A stretch of 64,000 nt of DNA from NCBI RefSeq assembly GCF_002305875.1, contig NZ_CP022098.1, positions 6,200,001 through 6,264,000 of the forward strand, read 5' to 3'. Positions within the stretch are counted from its first letter, which is position 1, and the number at the start of each line of letters is the position of its first letter. Below the pieces are notes generated by a model. It ran no database searches and was not told the DNA's origin. It worked only from the letters and a program-made list of their open reading frames with translations. Below, in pieces: positions 50,747 through 60,924 of the stretch. Origin of the DNA: Cystobacter fuscus (GTDB lineage Bacteria > Myxococcota > Myxococcia > Myxococcales > Myxococcaceae). Position numbers and translations under genes: made by a program.

Positions 50747-51373
50747 ATGCTCTACAACAAGGTCTTCTACGAGGACCGAGAGATTGAAAACGAGCGGCTG
50801 GAGCTGACGGACAAGGGGTCGCTCTATTTCCTTGGCTCCAATGTCACCTTCAGGAAATGCGCCCTGGTCCTCAAGGTCTCCGGCAGAAATCTGCTCTTCG
50901 ACGAAGGCACGCGGTTCATCGACTGCACCTTCGAGGTGAAGCAGGAACTGAAAAACCACCAACAGTGGGTGTTCGCCTCCTTGACGGGGTGTCGGTTCAA
51001 GGGACGCCTGTCGGGCTGCGACTTCGGGCACTGGCCTGACTACTCAGAGAAGGCGGGACACGGCTCCATCGAGGACTGCGACTTCACCGAGGCCCGCCTG
51101 GATGGCTGCCGCATCATGGGCTGCGACCCTGCCGCCATCCGCTTCCCGAAGTGGCCCTGCTTCACCATTTTGGACCCCATTGGGCGAGCCCGCGAACTCA
51201 ATAGCGTCCTGTGGCCGGGAGGTTTTCGACCGATCATCGTGGAGGGACAATACAGGGATCCTCCCCGCACAACGGCCGTAACGTTCTACGCCCCGGCCCT
51301 CGCCAGGCGCCGCAAGACCACCGAGGAAGCGTTCAGGTCCGTCATCGAGAAGTTCGACTGCATCGCCTACTAA
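50747..51373 (+). CDS. Immunity protein of the SitA-type toxin
   Basis: A 208-residue protein directly after the toxin gene, paralogous to 44234-44866 with a divergent first third and nearly identical rest. Repeating Cys/aromatic rungs (RKCALVLKVSGR, IDCTFEVKQE, TGCRFKGRLSGCDFGHW, EDCDFTEARLDGCRIMG) suggest a pentapeptide-like beta-helix. SitI-type immunity proteins are cytoplasmic and block the cognate toxin after it is imported. Both immunity genes start with VF..DREIENERLEL, then diverge where the toxins also diverge, consistent with matched specificity. Confidence 0.75.
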   Translation: MLYNKVFYEDREIENERLELTDKGSLYFLGSNVTFRKCALVLKVSGRNLLFDEGTRFIDCTFEVKQELKNHQQWVFASLTGCRFKGRLSGCDFGHWPDYSEKAGHGSIEDCDFTEARLDGCRIMGCDPAAIRFPKWPCFTILDPIGRARELNSVLWPGGFRPIIVEGQYRDPPRTTAVTFYAPALARRRKTTEEAFRSVIEKFDCIAY

Positions 51374-51400
51374 CTGGGCTATGAGGATCTTGATTTCCTC

Positions 51401-52090
51401 TCATGATGCAATTGATTGAAGCAGGGCCCGGGCGCGGATGACATCCTCGGCCCGGCGCAGCGGCGCCCCGTGGGCGGGCACGAGGATGGGCTCACCCTCC
51501 AAGGCCTCCAGCAGGGTCCGCGCGATCCGCCCGGGCTCGGTGCACAATACCGTCTTGAAGATGCGATTGATGCGCAACCCCGGAGCGCTGCCGCTCACCC
51601 AGAAGGCGAACTTCCAGAAGGGGTGGGGTGGAGGCGCGGCCTGGTTGCCCAGCAGCTCGTCGATATAGAGCACGGGCCGCGCTCCCCGGAGCACGCGCAC
51701 CAGGGTGCCTCCATTCTTGGATCCGAGCAGCTCGCGGAAGATGACCTCGGGAGGGGTGGGCAGGCCCGAGAGGTCCGTGAAGGACTTCAGGCCGGGCCGG
51801 GTCAGGGCGGCGAGCGCCGCCGAGGGCGCGTAGGAGCGGGCCTCGGGATAACGGGCCTGCCACGCGGGCAGACCCAGATCATGCCCGGAGTGGGGGGCGA
51901 CAATCGCCGTGACCCGGCCGTGGACCCCGAGCGCGGCGTGGTCCGCGTCCGACAGAACCGGCGGCGGGCTGACCACCGCGAGTTCTCCCGGGTGGAGCTG
52001 GACGGCGAACGCGTTGGTGGGCCCGAAGTGCCGGACCTCATACGCGTGGACCCACACCCCCGAGCCTTCCAGCACCTCGTTCCAAGCCAT
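51401..52090 (-). CDS. Metallo-beta-lactamase-fold-like (DUF4336-type) protein
   Basis: A 229-residue protein: WVHAYEVRHFGPTNAFAVQLHPGELAVVSPPP, IVAPHSGHDLGLPAWQARYPEARSYAP and ILVPAHGAPLRRAEDVIRAR follow the lactamase-fold order, with the HSGHD segment in place of HxHxDH and PAHG as the last motif. Several metal ligands are therefore altered and it may be a non-hydrolytic relative. Met 52090 was chosen over 52114. The gene lies 37 bases from the cytochrome gene on the same strand; relation to it unclear. Confidence 0.65.
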   Translation of the reverse strand: MAWNEVLEGSGVWVHAYEVRHFGPTNAFAVQLHPGELAVVSPPPVLSDADHAALGVHGRVTAIVAPHSGHDLGLPAWQARYPEARSYAPSAALAALTRPGLKSFTDLSGLPTPPEVIFRELLGSKNGGTLVRVLRGARPVLYIDELLGNQAAPPPHPFWKFAFWVSGSAPGLRINRIFKTVLCTEPGRIARTLLEALEGEPILVPAHGAPLRRAEDVIRARALLQSIAS

Positions 52091-52126
52091 GGTCACCCCC
52101 CACAGAGGCGGCACGCTCCCCGCCGC

Positions 52127-52912
52127 TCAGTGCTTGCCGTACTCCAGCTTCACGCCCTTGCGCTGGGCGAAGATATAGGCCTCCATGGCCTTCATCCTCG
52201 GGTCATCCTCGGCGAGTGGCTTGCCGCGCACGGGGTTCTCGATGCACCAGTTCACCATGTCGCGCAGCAGCGCCACACGGCCGAGCTGCACCTGGTATTT
52301 CGGATAGGTCTCCGGGTGCGTGTTCGCCCCGTCCGGGTGGCACATGTCACAGGAGATGGCCACGGTGCTGCCCAGCTCCTTGGAGTCATGGAACACCCGG
52401 TGCCCCTCCTTCACCATCTGCTCGGCCGAGGCCTTCCACAGCGCCTCGTCCCGGGCGCCGAAGGCTCCGTACGTATGGCCCGCCTGTTCCTGGTCGCCCT
52501 TCTGCCTGGCGACCGCGGCCGCGTCCGAGGCGGCGCTCTCCCCCTGCTTCTTCACGTCAGACTTCGCGGCCGGCGGGGGCGTGGGCGGCTGGGCCAGGGC
52601 CACGCGAGGGGGCACCGGATCCCAGTTCGCCTGGGGGTTCTTGCGATGCCACTCGGCCATGAGTTGATCGGAGATGTCCTGGGCCTGCTTCTTGTCGATT
52701 TGCGCCGGATCCTTCACGCCCTTGACCTCGAGCGTCGTCTCGCCGTCGCACAGGGCGATCACCACGTTGCCCTCCGCCGAGCGGGGAACCTGATGTGTCG
52801 CGGGAGCGGGGGAGGTGCCCGGGGTGGACGCGTCCTTCGCGGACGCGGCTCCGAGCGACAGCAGACCGAGGGCGCCGAGCGCCACGATGCCGGATGTCTT
52901 GCGTGCGTTCAT
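52127..52912 (-). CDS. Exported c-type cytochrome
   Basis: A 261-residue exported protein: signal MNARKTSGIVALGALGLLSLGAASA, a Pro/Ala-rich linker, and one haem-binding CDMCH in VAISCDMCHPDGANTHPETYPKYQ with a later Met (DPRMKAMEAYIF) as possible axial ligand. Start Met 52912 gives the signal peptide; the longer frame lies in the phosphoesterase gene. Third gene of a unit with the di-haem peroxidase and the Tat phosphoesterase, 11 bases after the latter. Likely an electron donor for the peroxidase. Confidence 0.85.
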   Translation of the reverse strand: MNARKTSGIVALGALGLLSLGAASAKDASTPGTSPAPATHQVPRSAEGNVVIALCDGETTLEVKGVKDPAQIDKKQAQDISDQLMAEWHRKNPQANWDPVPPRVALAQPPTPPPAAKSDVKKQGESAASDAAAVARQKGDQEQAGHTYGAFGARDEALWKASAEQMVKEGHRVFHDSKELGSTVAISCDMCHPDGANTHPETYPKYQVQLGRVALLRDMVNWCIENPVRGKPLAEDDPRMKAMEAYIFAQRKGVKLEYGKH

Positions 52913-52923
52913 GGTGTGGGCTC

Positions 52924-54042
52924 CTAGTAGGACGGCAGTTTCGTCGCGGCCGGGCGGTCCTTCTTGCCCTTGGACGCGAGGTAGCTGGAGCGGACCGTGA
53001 CGGGATCCCGGTCCCAGAGGTTGTAGAGCTTGTCCGCCAGCCCCTCGGCGGTCACGTCGAAGCGGCCGTCGCCGCACCCGTCGAAGTTGCTGAAGGGATC
53101 CGCGCGGTTCATCTGCACCGTGAGCGAGGGCAGCCCCTCGGGCGCGTAGGGCCACGGCCACGCGGTGGACAGCATCCCGTGGAACTGGATGTTGCCGATC
53201 TGGTTGCTGAGCATCTGGTGCGTGTGGCCGTGGATGACCGTCACGTTCTCGAAGGGCTTGAGCAGTGCCTGGATCTCGTCCGCGTCCTCGGTCCAGAAGT
53301 TCCACGGCCGGTAGTATTTGTAGAGCGGCGAGTGGCTGAAGACGATGAGGGGCGTCTTCTTGTCCACGCGGGCCAGGTCCTGCTTGAGCCACTCGCGGCC
53401 CGCCGCGCCCACCTCGAAGCGCGACTGCACGCCGTTGTCGAGCCCCGCCACCGTCTGCATGCGCTCCTCGGGCGTCATGCCGCGCTCGGTCCAGAAGTCC
53501 TTCTCGTTCACGCTCAGGAGCGTGACGAAGTGCACGCCCTTGTGATCGAACGAGTACTGGGGCTCGCCGAAGTTGGTGCGCCAGTGCTCGCCCATGTCGA
53601 GGAACCAGTCGTGCTCGCCCACCATCATGCGCACGGGGGCCTTGACCGACTTGAGGATCTCCCGGCCCAGGTCCAGCTCCTCCTTCTTGCCCAGCTGCGC
53701 CAGGTCTCCGCCGAAGAGGACGAAGTCCGGCTGGGGATCCAACCGGTTCACGTCATCCACCGCGCGCAGGATGGAGCGCACGAAGCGATCGTTGAGCTCC
53801 TTCTTGTACAGGTGCGTGTCGGAGATGTACGCGAAGGTGAAGCGGGGCCGGGCCGAGGGGGCCGCGTCGGCCACGCTGACGAGCTGGAAGCTGTGCGGGG
53901 TGATGAGGCTCTTGGCGGCCACGATGCCCGCGGACAGGCCGGCGAGCTTCATGAAGCCGCGGCGATCCAACCGGCGCAGGCCCTCGAAGAAGGCGTCGCG
54001 CTCCTCGTGGTGTTTCGTCTCGATGCTCTTGATGTGCTTCAT
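52924..54042 (-). CDS. Tat-exported calcineurin-like metallophosphoesterase
   Basis: A 372-residue protein with twin-arginine signal LDRRGFMKLAGLSAGIVAA, so folded before export. Metal motifs of the calcineurin fold are complete: YISDTHL, LFGGDLAQLG, VGEHDWF (the Asn of GNHE replaced by Glu-His), FSHSPLY and VIHGHTHQ. Related exported phosphoesterases are often coupled to cytochrome genes in myxobacteria, as I recall. It begins 3 bases after the peroxidase stop, so the two are co-translated. Confidence 0.88.
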   Translation of the reverse strand: MKHIKSIETKHHEERDAFFEGLRRLDRRGFMKLAGLSAGIVAAKSLITPHSFQLVSVADAAPSARPRFTFAYISDTHLYKKELNDRFVRSILRAVDDVNRLDPQPDFVLFGGDLAQLGKKEELDLGREILKSVKAPVRMMVGEHDWFLDMGEHWRTNFGEPQYSFDHKGVHFVTLLSVNEKDFWTERGMTPEERMQTVAGLDNGVQSRFEVGAAGREWLKQDLARVDKKTPLIVFSHSPLYKYYRPWNFWTEDADEIQALLKPFENVTVIHGHTHQMLSNQIGNIQFHGMLSTAWPWPYAPEGLPSLTVQMNRADPFSNFDGCGDGRFDVTAEGLADKLYNLWDRDPVTVRSSYLASKGKKDRPAATKLPSY

Positions 54043-54045
54043 GGG

Positions 54046-55317
<1,272 letters not shown>

Positions 55318-55667
55318 GAACACCTCGCTCGGGATGAATCGGATCGCGTGCATCGTTCGGGGAGGGAAGGGGCGCCCTCGCTCCGGGGTCCGTGTCGTCT
55401 CGGCCCGGAGTCTGGGTAACAAGTCCTTTTATTTCCGCATGTGCGCGGGCCTCGCCCCTGTTCCCTTGGACAGTTGATTGTCTTCGGGAGGTCAATTCCC
55501 ACGGTCCTGGTTTTCGCCAGACAACAATTCCAGGGGGTACACGCGAGGTTTCCCTGAACCGGGACCTCGCGTGACGCCGCGCGGTGTTGGCATTTTTCCG
55601 ACAACATCCCGGTTTCCCTGGGTAGAATGGGAAGAGCAGTGAACCCCTCCACTCCAGGAGCTTCCTC
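55318..55667. other. Intergenic region between peroxidase and small peptide genes
   Basis: No gene seen. It holds an inverted repeat ACGCGAGGT (55540-55548)/ACCTCGCGT (55563-55571) and, closer to the peptide gene, TAGAAT at 55622-55627, a possible -10 box. The repeat may be an operator for the divergent peroxidase operon or a leader hairpin. Confidence 0.4.
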
Positions 55668-55814
55668 ATGAAGCGCATCATCGCCCTCGCCGCCGCCGTG
55701 CTCGCCCTGGGAATGGGCTTTGCTTCCTCGTCCGTGCAGGCGGATGACTGCCAGCCGCCGTGCTGGAAGGATCCCGTCACCGGAAAGATCATCTGCGGAA
55801 CGCCCTGCCCGTAG
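55668..55814 (+). CDS. Small secreted Cys-rich peptide
   Basis: A 48-residue preprotein, too short for usual calling: signal MKRIIALAAAVLALGMGFAS...SVQA, then a mature peptide of about 23 residues, DDCQPPCWKDPVTGKIICGT plus PCP, with four Cys in a C-P-P-C ... C-G-T-P-C pattern that could form two disulfides or bind a metal. AGGAG sits 9 bases upstream of ATG. Third-position GC and the clean signal peptide make it a real gene. Function unknown; could be a secreted signal, toxin or metal-binding peptide. Confidence 0.65.
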   Translation: MKRIIALAAAVLALGMGFASSSVQADDCQPPCWKDPVTGKIICGTPCP

Positions 55815-55885
55815 AGCGGACATGGGGCTTCGTTGCCCCCACGAAGAGGGGTGACGAAGCCCTCGCGGCAGGGCACGCTCCCCAC

Positions 55886-57142
55886 ATGGCGAGTTCCCTG
55901 CCAGAGAAATCCCCCGCCGCTCATCCCGTTGCCTACCTCACGGACGTGGAGGGGCTCTGGGAGAAGCTGGCCAGTTTCTGCCGGGACAACCCCCACGTGT
56001 CGCTCGAGCATGGGGGGCGGCTCGTCGTCCGGCCGGGCGCCACCTTCGTCTATGGCGGCGACGCGCTCGACCGGGGTCCCGACGGGCGCCGGGTGGTGCG
56101 CACGCTGCTCAACGCCTGGCGCGAGTTTCCCACGCAGGTGGTGCTGCTGGCGGGCAACCGGGACATCAACAAGCTGCGCCTGGTGCGCGAGTTGAACGGA
56201 CACCCCCTGGCGCGCACGCCCGAGGACATGCGCCGCGCGCCCCGGCCCGAGCTCCTGCGGTGGATTTTCGCGAACACCATGGGCGCGCGCGGGGCCTTCG
56301 AGTTCCGCCAGGCCGAGCTGGCCCGGGAAGACAGCGCCGTGAGCGAGGAGGACGTGGTGGACAGCTTCCTCGAGGACCTGGGTCCCGGGGGCGTGCTGCG
56401 CGACTACCTCACCGTGTGCCAGTTGGCCCACCGCATCGGCAACACCTTGTTCGTGCACGGCGGCGTGCGCGAGGAGAGCCTTGGCTTCGTGCCCTCGCGG
56501 GGCCGGGTGGAGGGGGTGGATGCGTGGCGGGAGGCGCTCAACGGCTGGTATGCCGAGCAGCTCGCGGCGTTCGCCGAGGGCCGTCTGGAGGGCGGCGTTC
56601 CGGGCTGGGAGCCGCTCATCGCCTACCAGGCCCCCATTCCGGGCCAGCGCGTCAACCCCGCGAGCGTGGTGTACGGGCGCATGGCCGACGCGAACAACCA
56701 TCCCGGCCTGCCTTCCGCCGGCCTCATCGCGGCGCTCGCCCACGAGGGCATCCACCGGCTCGTGGTGGGGCATACCCCGAGCGGGGATTGTCCCTCGGTG
56801 CTGCGCGAGGGGCGCTTCGAGCTCATCCTCGCGGACAACTCCTATGGCCGGGTGGAGGAGGCCTCGCGGGTGTTCCTGCGCGACGACAGCGTGTGCGTGG
56901 AGGGCGGCGTGGTGCTGGAGGATGGGCGGCACGAGCGGGTGCGCTTCCAGCTCGCGCTCGAGGACTCCTCCACGCCCATTGGCCGGCAGGTGCTCGACAC
57001 CGGGCACCTGGTGAAGGGGCCGCTCGCGGGCAGCGGGGACTGGTTGCTGTTCCGCGCCCTGCCCGGGCTCCGGGTCGAGCAACTGGCCTGGTCCCCGAGC
57101 GCGCTCGCGGACCATCCCCTGGGGTCCGCGCGGGCCGTATGA
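55886..57142 (+). CDS. Cytoplasmic calcineurin-like metallophosphoesterase
   Basis: A 418-residue protein with phosphoesterase motifs in order: TDVEGLWEKL (motif 1, DxE in place of DxH), YGGDALDRGPDGR, LAGNRDINK, LFVHGGVRE and VVGHTPSGD. These resemble bacterial Shewanella-type/PPP-like phosphatases. No signal peptide. A longer frame from 55760 exists, but Met 55886 fits the conserved start. It overlaps the next gene by 4 bases (ATGA), giving a coupled two-gene unit. Substrate unknown. Confidence 0.82.
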   Translation: MASSLPEKSPAAHPVAYLTDVEGLWEKLASFCRDNPHVSLEHGGRLVVRPGATFVYGGDALDRGPDGRRVVRTLLNAWREFPTQVVLLAGNRDINKLRLVRELNGHPLARTPEDMRRAPRPELLRWIFANTMGARGAFEFRQAELAREDSAVSEEDVVDSFLEDLGPGGVLRDYLTVCQLAHRIGNTLFVHGGVREESLGFVPSRGRVEGVDAWREALNGWYAEQLAAFAEGRLEGGVPGWEPLIAYQAPIPGQRVNPASVVYGRMADANNHPGLPSAGLIAALAHEGIHRLVVGHTPSGDCPSVLREGRFELILADNSYGRVEEASRVFLRDDSVCVEGGVVLEDGRHERVRFQLALEDSSTPIGRQVLDTGHLVKGPLAGSGDWLLFRALPGLRVEQLAWSPSALADHPLGSARAV

Positions 57143-57945
57143 TGCCCGGCCGCATGCGCCTCCTGTTCCTCGTCGTCGTGTGGCTGTTGTCCCCGCGGGC
57201 CGCGGCCCAGCCCGAGCTTCCGCCGATCGGCTCGCTCGGCGAGCGGACGCTGCTGATGTGGGGAGGCGGCCGCACGCGCGAGGAGGCGGAGTCCGTCCTG
57301 TCGTCCTACCAGGAGCGCGCGGAGAGCTGGGCGCGCGTGGTGGAGCTCGGGCCCGGCTTCCCCCGAATCATCGAGGGCTCGGAGGTCCCCGGCTTGCGGC
57401 CCGGCACCCATGCCGTGGTGCTGGGCGTGTGTGATCGGGCCTCGGGCGCGGAGATGGCGAAGGTGTTCAAGGCCCTGGAGCCGCTGGCGACCACGCGCTG
57501 GGTGATGTGGGAGGAGGGGGAGCCGCGCGCGTGTCCGGCGATGGTGCCGGGCTGGTCGCTGGGAGGGAGCGCCCGGGTGTGGGCCAAGGGGGGCAGCCTC
57601 GTGGCGACCCTCTTCCGCTCCATCGAAGGGGAGGGCGCGGGGGCGCGGCACGGCTGGCTGCTCGTGCTCGGGCTGCTGGGCAAGGAGGATGTCACGACGA
57701 CGGTGGTCGAGCCTCCGGAGGAAGGTATCTCGTCGGAGGCGAAGCGCCTGAAGGGGGGCCGCAACGAAGTGGTGCTGGAGGAGTGGCTGACGGACCCGAC
57801 GTGCGACACGGGGCCGCGCGCCGAGCTGCACGCCCGCACCTGGACCTTCTCCGCGCCCAGGGGCGAGCTGGTGACGAAGCAGGTGAAGAAGCCGCTGCGT
57901 CACGAGGACTGCGCGCGGGCACCGGACGAGGCGCCGGGAGACTGA
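57139..57945 (+). CDS. Exported protein of unknown function
   Basis: A 268-residue protein; signal peptide MRLLFLVVVWLLSPRAAAQ within the first 24 residues. The next part (TLLMWGGGRTREEAESVLSS) resembles SPOR/peptidoglycan-binding-like strands and helices; VLGVCDRASGAEMAKVFKAL is another conserved-looking segment. No known family recognised. ATG 57139 overlaps the phosphoesterase stop, so they are coupled; an exported partner for the cytoplasmic enzyme is not obvious. Confidence 0.7.
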   Translation: MMPGRMRLLFLVVVWLLSPRAAAQPELPPIGSLGERTLLMWGGGRTREEAESVLSSYQERAESWARVVELGPGFPRIIEGSEVPGLRPGTHAVVLGVCDRASGAEMAKVFKALEPLATTRWVMWEEGEPRACPAMVPGWSLGGSARVWAKGGSLVATLFRSIEGEGAGARHGWLLVLGLLGKEDVTTTVVEPPEEGISSEAKRLKGGRNEVVLEEWLTDPTCDTGPRAELHARTWTFSAPRGELVTKQVKKPLRHEDCARAPDEAPGD

Positions 57946-57957
57946 GGTGGACGGGCG

Positions 57958-58410
57958 TCAGCCCACGTGGGTGTTGGACGTGGCGAAGTGCCGCTGGATG
58001 CGCTCGGCGTCGGCGACGCGCCCCGCCTCCCGGAGCTTGTCGAGCGCGTACTCGAGGGCCGACTCCATGTCGGACATGGCCCGGTGGGGCATTGGTTGGG
58101 GCTTGAGGTGGAAGACGAGGCTCATCGACAGGCGCACGGCCGCGGAGGTCACGACGATGGCGTTGCAGAGCACGCGCTCGCGCAGCCGGTCCGCGTTCGC
58201 GTCGAGCCACTCCGATAGCCTCCGGGACTGATCGCGCGGGGGCATTCCCGTCTGGCGCGCGTCGGTGATGCTGACGTACGGCTCGCCCCGCTCCAGGTAG
58301 GACGCGGAGCGGGTGAGGAACTCCTCGAACTGGGCGTTCGTCATCACGCCCGTGGGGCGGAAGATGACCAGGGGCCAGAGCGAATCATCGAAGGTGAGGC
58401 GGGCACTCAT
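57958..58410 (-). CDS. STAS/SpoIIAA-like domain protein
   Basis: A 150-residue cytoplasmic protein: LTFDDSLWPLVIFRPTGVMTNAQFEEFL, YVSITDARQTGMPPRDQSRRL and AIVVTSAAVRLSMSLVFHLKP follow the strand-helix order of the SpoIIAA-like family of small proteins common in myxobacteria; the C-terminal helix EYALDKLREAGRVADAERIQ is basic. Start at Met 58410. Role unknown. Confidence 0.65.
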   Translation of the reverse strand: MSARLTFDDSLWPLVIFRPTGVMTNAQFEEFLTRSASYLERGEPYVSITDARQTGMPPRDQSRRLSEWLDANADRLRERVLCNAIVVTSAAVRLSMSLVFHLKPQPMPHRAMSDMESALEYALDKLREAGRVADAERIQRHFATSNTHVG

Positions 58411-58538
58411 GACAGCTCCGGCGGGGGACGGATCTCGTGAGGGGACTCGGGTGGGTTCGGGGGAAACCAGCCCCCCACTGTAGCGCCAAATGGGTAGATT
58501 GCACGGACGACCTTGCCCATCCATCGAGGGGGAGAGCC

Positions 58539-59246
58539 ATGCGCGCGGTGGTCATGCAGCACGAGGAGCACGAGGGCCCGGGAATGCTCGGTCCAGCGCT
58601 GGAGGCGGCGGGGTTCACGCTCGTCAAGCGCTTCCGGAGCGTCAAGCGCGAGGACGTGGAGGCGGAGCTGGTGGTGGTGCTTGGAGGCCCCATGGGTGTC
58701 TACGAGGCCGAGCGTCACCCCTTCCTCTCGGAGGAGCTCGCGCTGTTGACCGAGCGGCTCGCGTTCTCGCGGCCCGTGCTGGGCCTGTGCCTGGGCGCGC
58801 AACTGCTGGCGGCCGCGGCGGGCTCCGAGGTCTTCGTGGGAAAGAACGGCCTGGAGGTGGGGGTGGCCCCGGTGCGCTGGACGAAGGAGGGCCTGGCGGA
58901 TCCGGTGCTCGGTGGCGTGCGCCCGCGAGCCACCGTGGCGCACTGGCACCAGGACACCTTCAAGCCGGTGCCGGGCGCCACGCTCCTGGCCTCGACGGAT
59001 CGCTACACCCAGCAGGCCTTCCGGCTCGGTGACTCGTATGGACTCCAGTTCCACCTGGAGCTCACCGCGGACGAGCTCGATCGCTGGCTCACCCAGGGCG
59101 CGGAGGAGCTGGTGGAGTTGTACGAAAAGAACGTGGACGAGCTGCGCGCCCAGCTTCCGAAGCTGCGCGCGGCGGAGGGCGAGAACCGGGAGTGGCTCGA
59201 GCGGCTCGCCCACCACTTCGCCCGGGTGGCCCGCGCCGCCCGCTGA
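58539..59246 (+). CDS. Class I glutamine amidotransferase (GMP synthase-like domain)
   Basis: A 235-residue GATase1 protein: VVVLGGPMGVYEAERHPFLS with the oxyanion glycines, nucleophile Cys in GLCLGAQLLA, and His/Glu of the triad in LQFHLEL (H..E). VAHWHQDTFKPVPGATLLA is the typical GMP-synthase-like strand. It acts alone rather than fused to a synthetase, so it may be a gamma-glutamyl hydrolase-type or peptidase-type member. AGAG ribosome site before ATG 58539. Confidence 0.85.
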   Translation: MRAVVMQHEEHEGPGMLGPALEAAGFTLVKRFRSVKREDVEAELVVVLGGPMGVYEAERHPFLSEELALLTERLAFSRPVLGLCLGAQLLAAAAGSEVFVGKNGLEVGVAPVRWTKEGLADPVLGGVRPRATVAHWHQDTFKPVPGATLLASTDRYTQQAFRLGDSYGLQFHLELTADELDRWLTQGAEELVELYEKNVDELRAQLPKLRAAEGENREWLERLAHHFARVARAAR

Positions 59247-59247
59247 A

Positions 59248-59346
59248 GTGCCTCGCCTCGAGAAGGACATCCTCCCGTTCTGCGAGCGCAACAACATCTC
59301 GGCGGACGAGGTGCGGGAAATCGAGGGCGTCCTCCCCCAGCCGTAG
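59248..59346 (+). CDS. Possible 32-residue microprotein
   Basis: GTG at 59248, one base after the amidotransferase stop, opens PRLEKDILPFCERNNISADE then VREIEGVLPQP and a stop. The amphipathic helical pattern and helix-capping look protein-like, but no clear ribosome site exists and it is very short. It might equally be out-of-frame 3' sequence. Confidence 0.25.
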   Translation: MPRLEKDILPFCERNNISADEVREIEGVLPQP

Positions 59347-59353
59347 GCGCGTG

Positions 59354-60025
<672 letters not shown>

Positions 60026-60150
60026 GGAAAAGGGCTCACCAGCTCGTGCGCACCGGGCAGCTTTGCTCCGAAGGGGGGACGTACCCTAATGGTTCGAGCC
60101 CGCCGCCCGCAGTGGAAACCCCCTGGGGGGGCGCGTATTTTGTCACCCCT

Positions 60151-60924
60151 ATGAGCGAGGTGACGGCGCCGGTGCTGCGGGTCGGTGGGCTGGAGAAGAC
60201 CTACGGCGAGGTGAAGGCGGTACAGGGCGTGACGTTCCAGCTCGCTCCGGGCGAAGTGCTCGGCCTGGTGGGGCCCAATGGCGCGGGGAAGACGACCACG
60301 CTGCGCTGCCTGGCGGGCATCCTGCCTCCGTCGGCCGGACGCATCACGGTGGCGGGGTATGACTTGGCGCAGCATCCGGTGGAGGCCAAGCGCTCCCTGG
60401 CGTTCCTGCCGGACGAGCCGCGCCTCTTCGAGTACCTCACCGTCTGGGAGCACCTGAACTTCGTGGCCCGGTTGTATGGCGTGGAGGACTGGGAGCCGCG
60501 CGCCCGGGCGCTGCTGGACGAGATGGAGCTCACGGGCAAGGAGAAGGCCCTGCCGGGCGAGCTGTCGCGCGGGATGAAGCAGAAGCTGTCCATCGCGTGC
60601 GGCTTCCTGCACACGCCGCGGCTCATCATCCTGGACGAGCCGCTCACGGGGTTGGATCCCCTGGCCATCCGCCGGATGAAGGCCTCGCTGCGCCGGCGCG
60701 CGGAGGAGGGCACGGCGCTGGTGCTCTCCTCGCACCTGTTGCCGCTGGTGGAGGAGCTGTGCCACCGCCTGCTCATCATCGCCGGGGGGCGGGTGGTGGC
60801 GCTGGGGTCGCTGCCGGAGATCCGCGCGCGGCTGAGCGGGCCCGAGGCCGCGGGCGCGTCCCTGGAGGAGCTCTTCATCCGCATCACCAGCGCGGCGCCC
60901 GGGCCGGAGCGCGAGGCGACATGA
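60151..60924 (+). CDS. ABC transporter ATP-binding protein
   Basis: A 257-residue ATPase of an ABC-2-type exporter: Walker A GPNGAGKTTTL, Q-loop replaced by FLPDEPRLFEYLT, signature LSRGMKQKLSIA, Walker B LIILDEPLTGLDP and switch His in VLSSHLL. The stop overlaps the permease start by 4 bases (ATGA). Likely exports a lipid, peptide or drug. Confidence 0.93.
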   Translation: MSEVTAPVLRVGGLEKTYGEVKAVQGVTFQLAPGEVLGLVGPNGAGKTTTLRCLAGILPPSAGRITVAGYDLAQHPVEAKRSLAFLPDEPRLFEYLTVWEHLNFVARLYGVEDWEPRARALLDEMELTGKEKALPGELSRGMKQKLSIACGFLHTPRLIILDEPLTGLDPLAIRRMKASLRRRAEEGTALVLSSHLLPLVEELCHRLLIIAGGRVVALGSLPEIRARLSGPEAAGASLEELFIRITSAAPGPEREAT

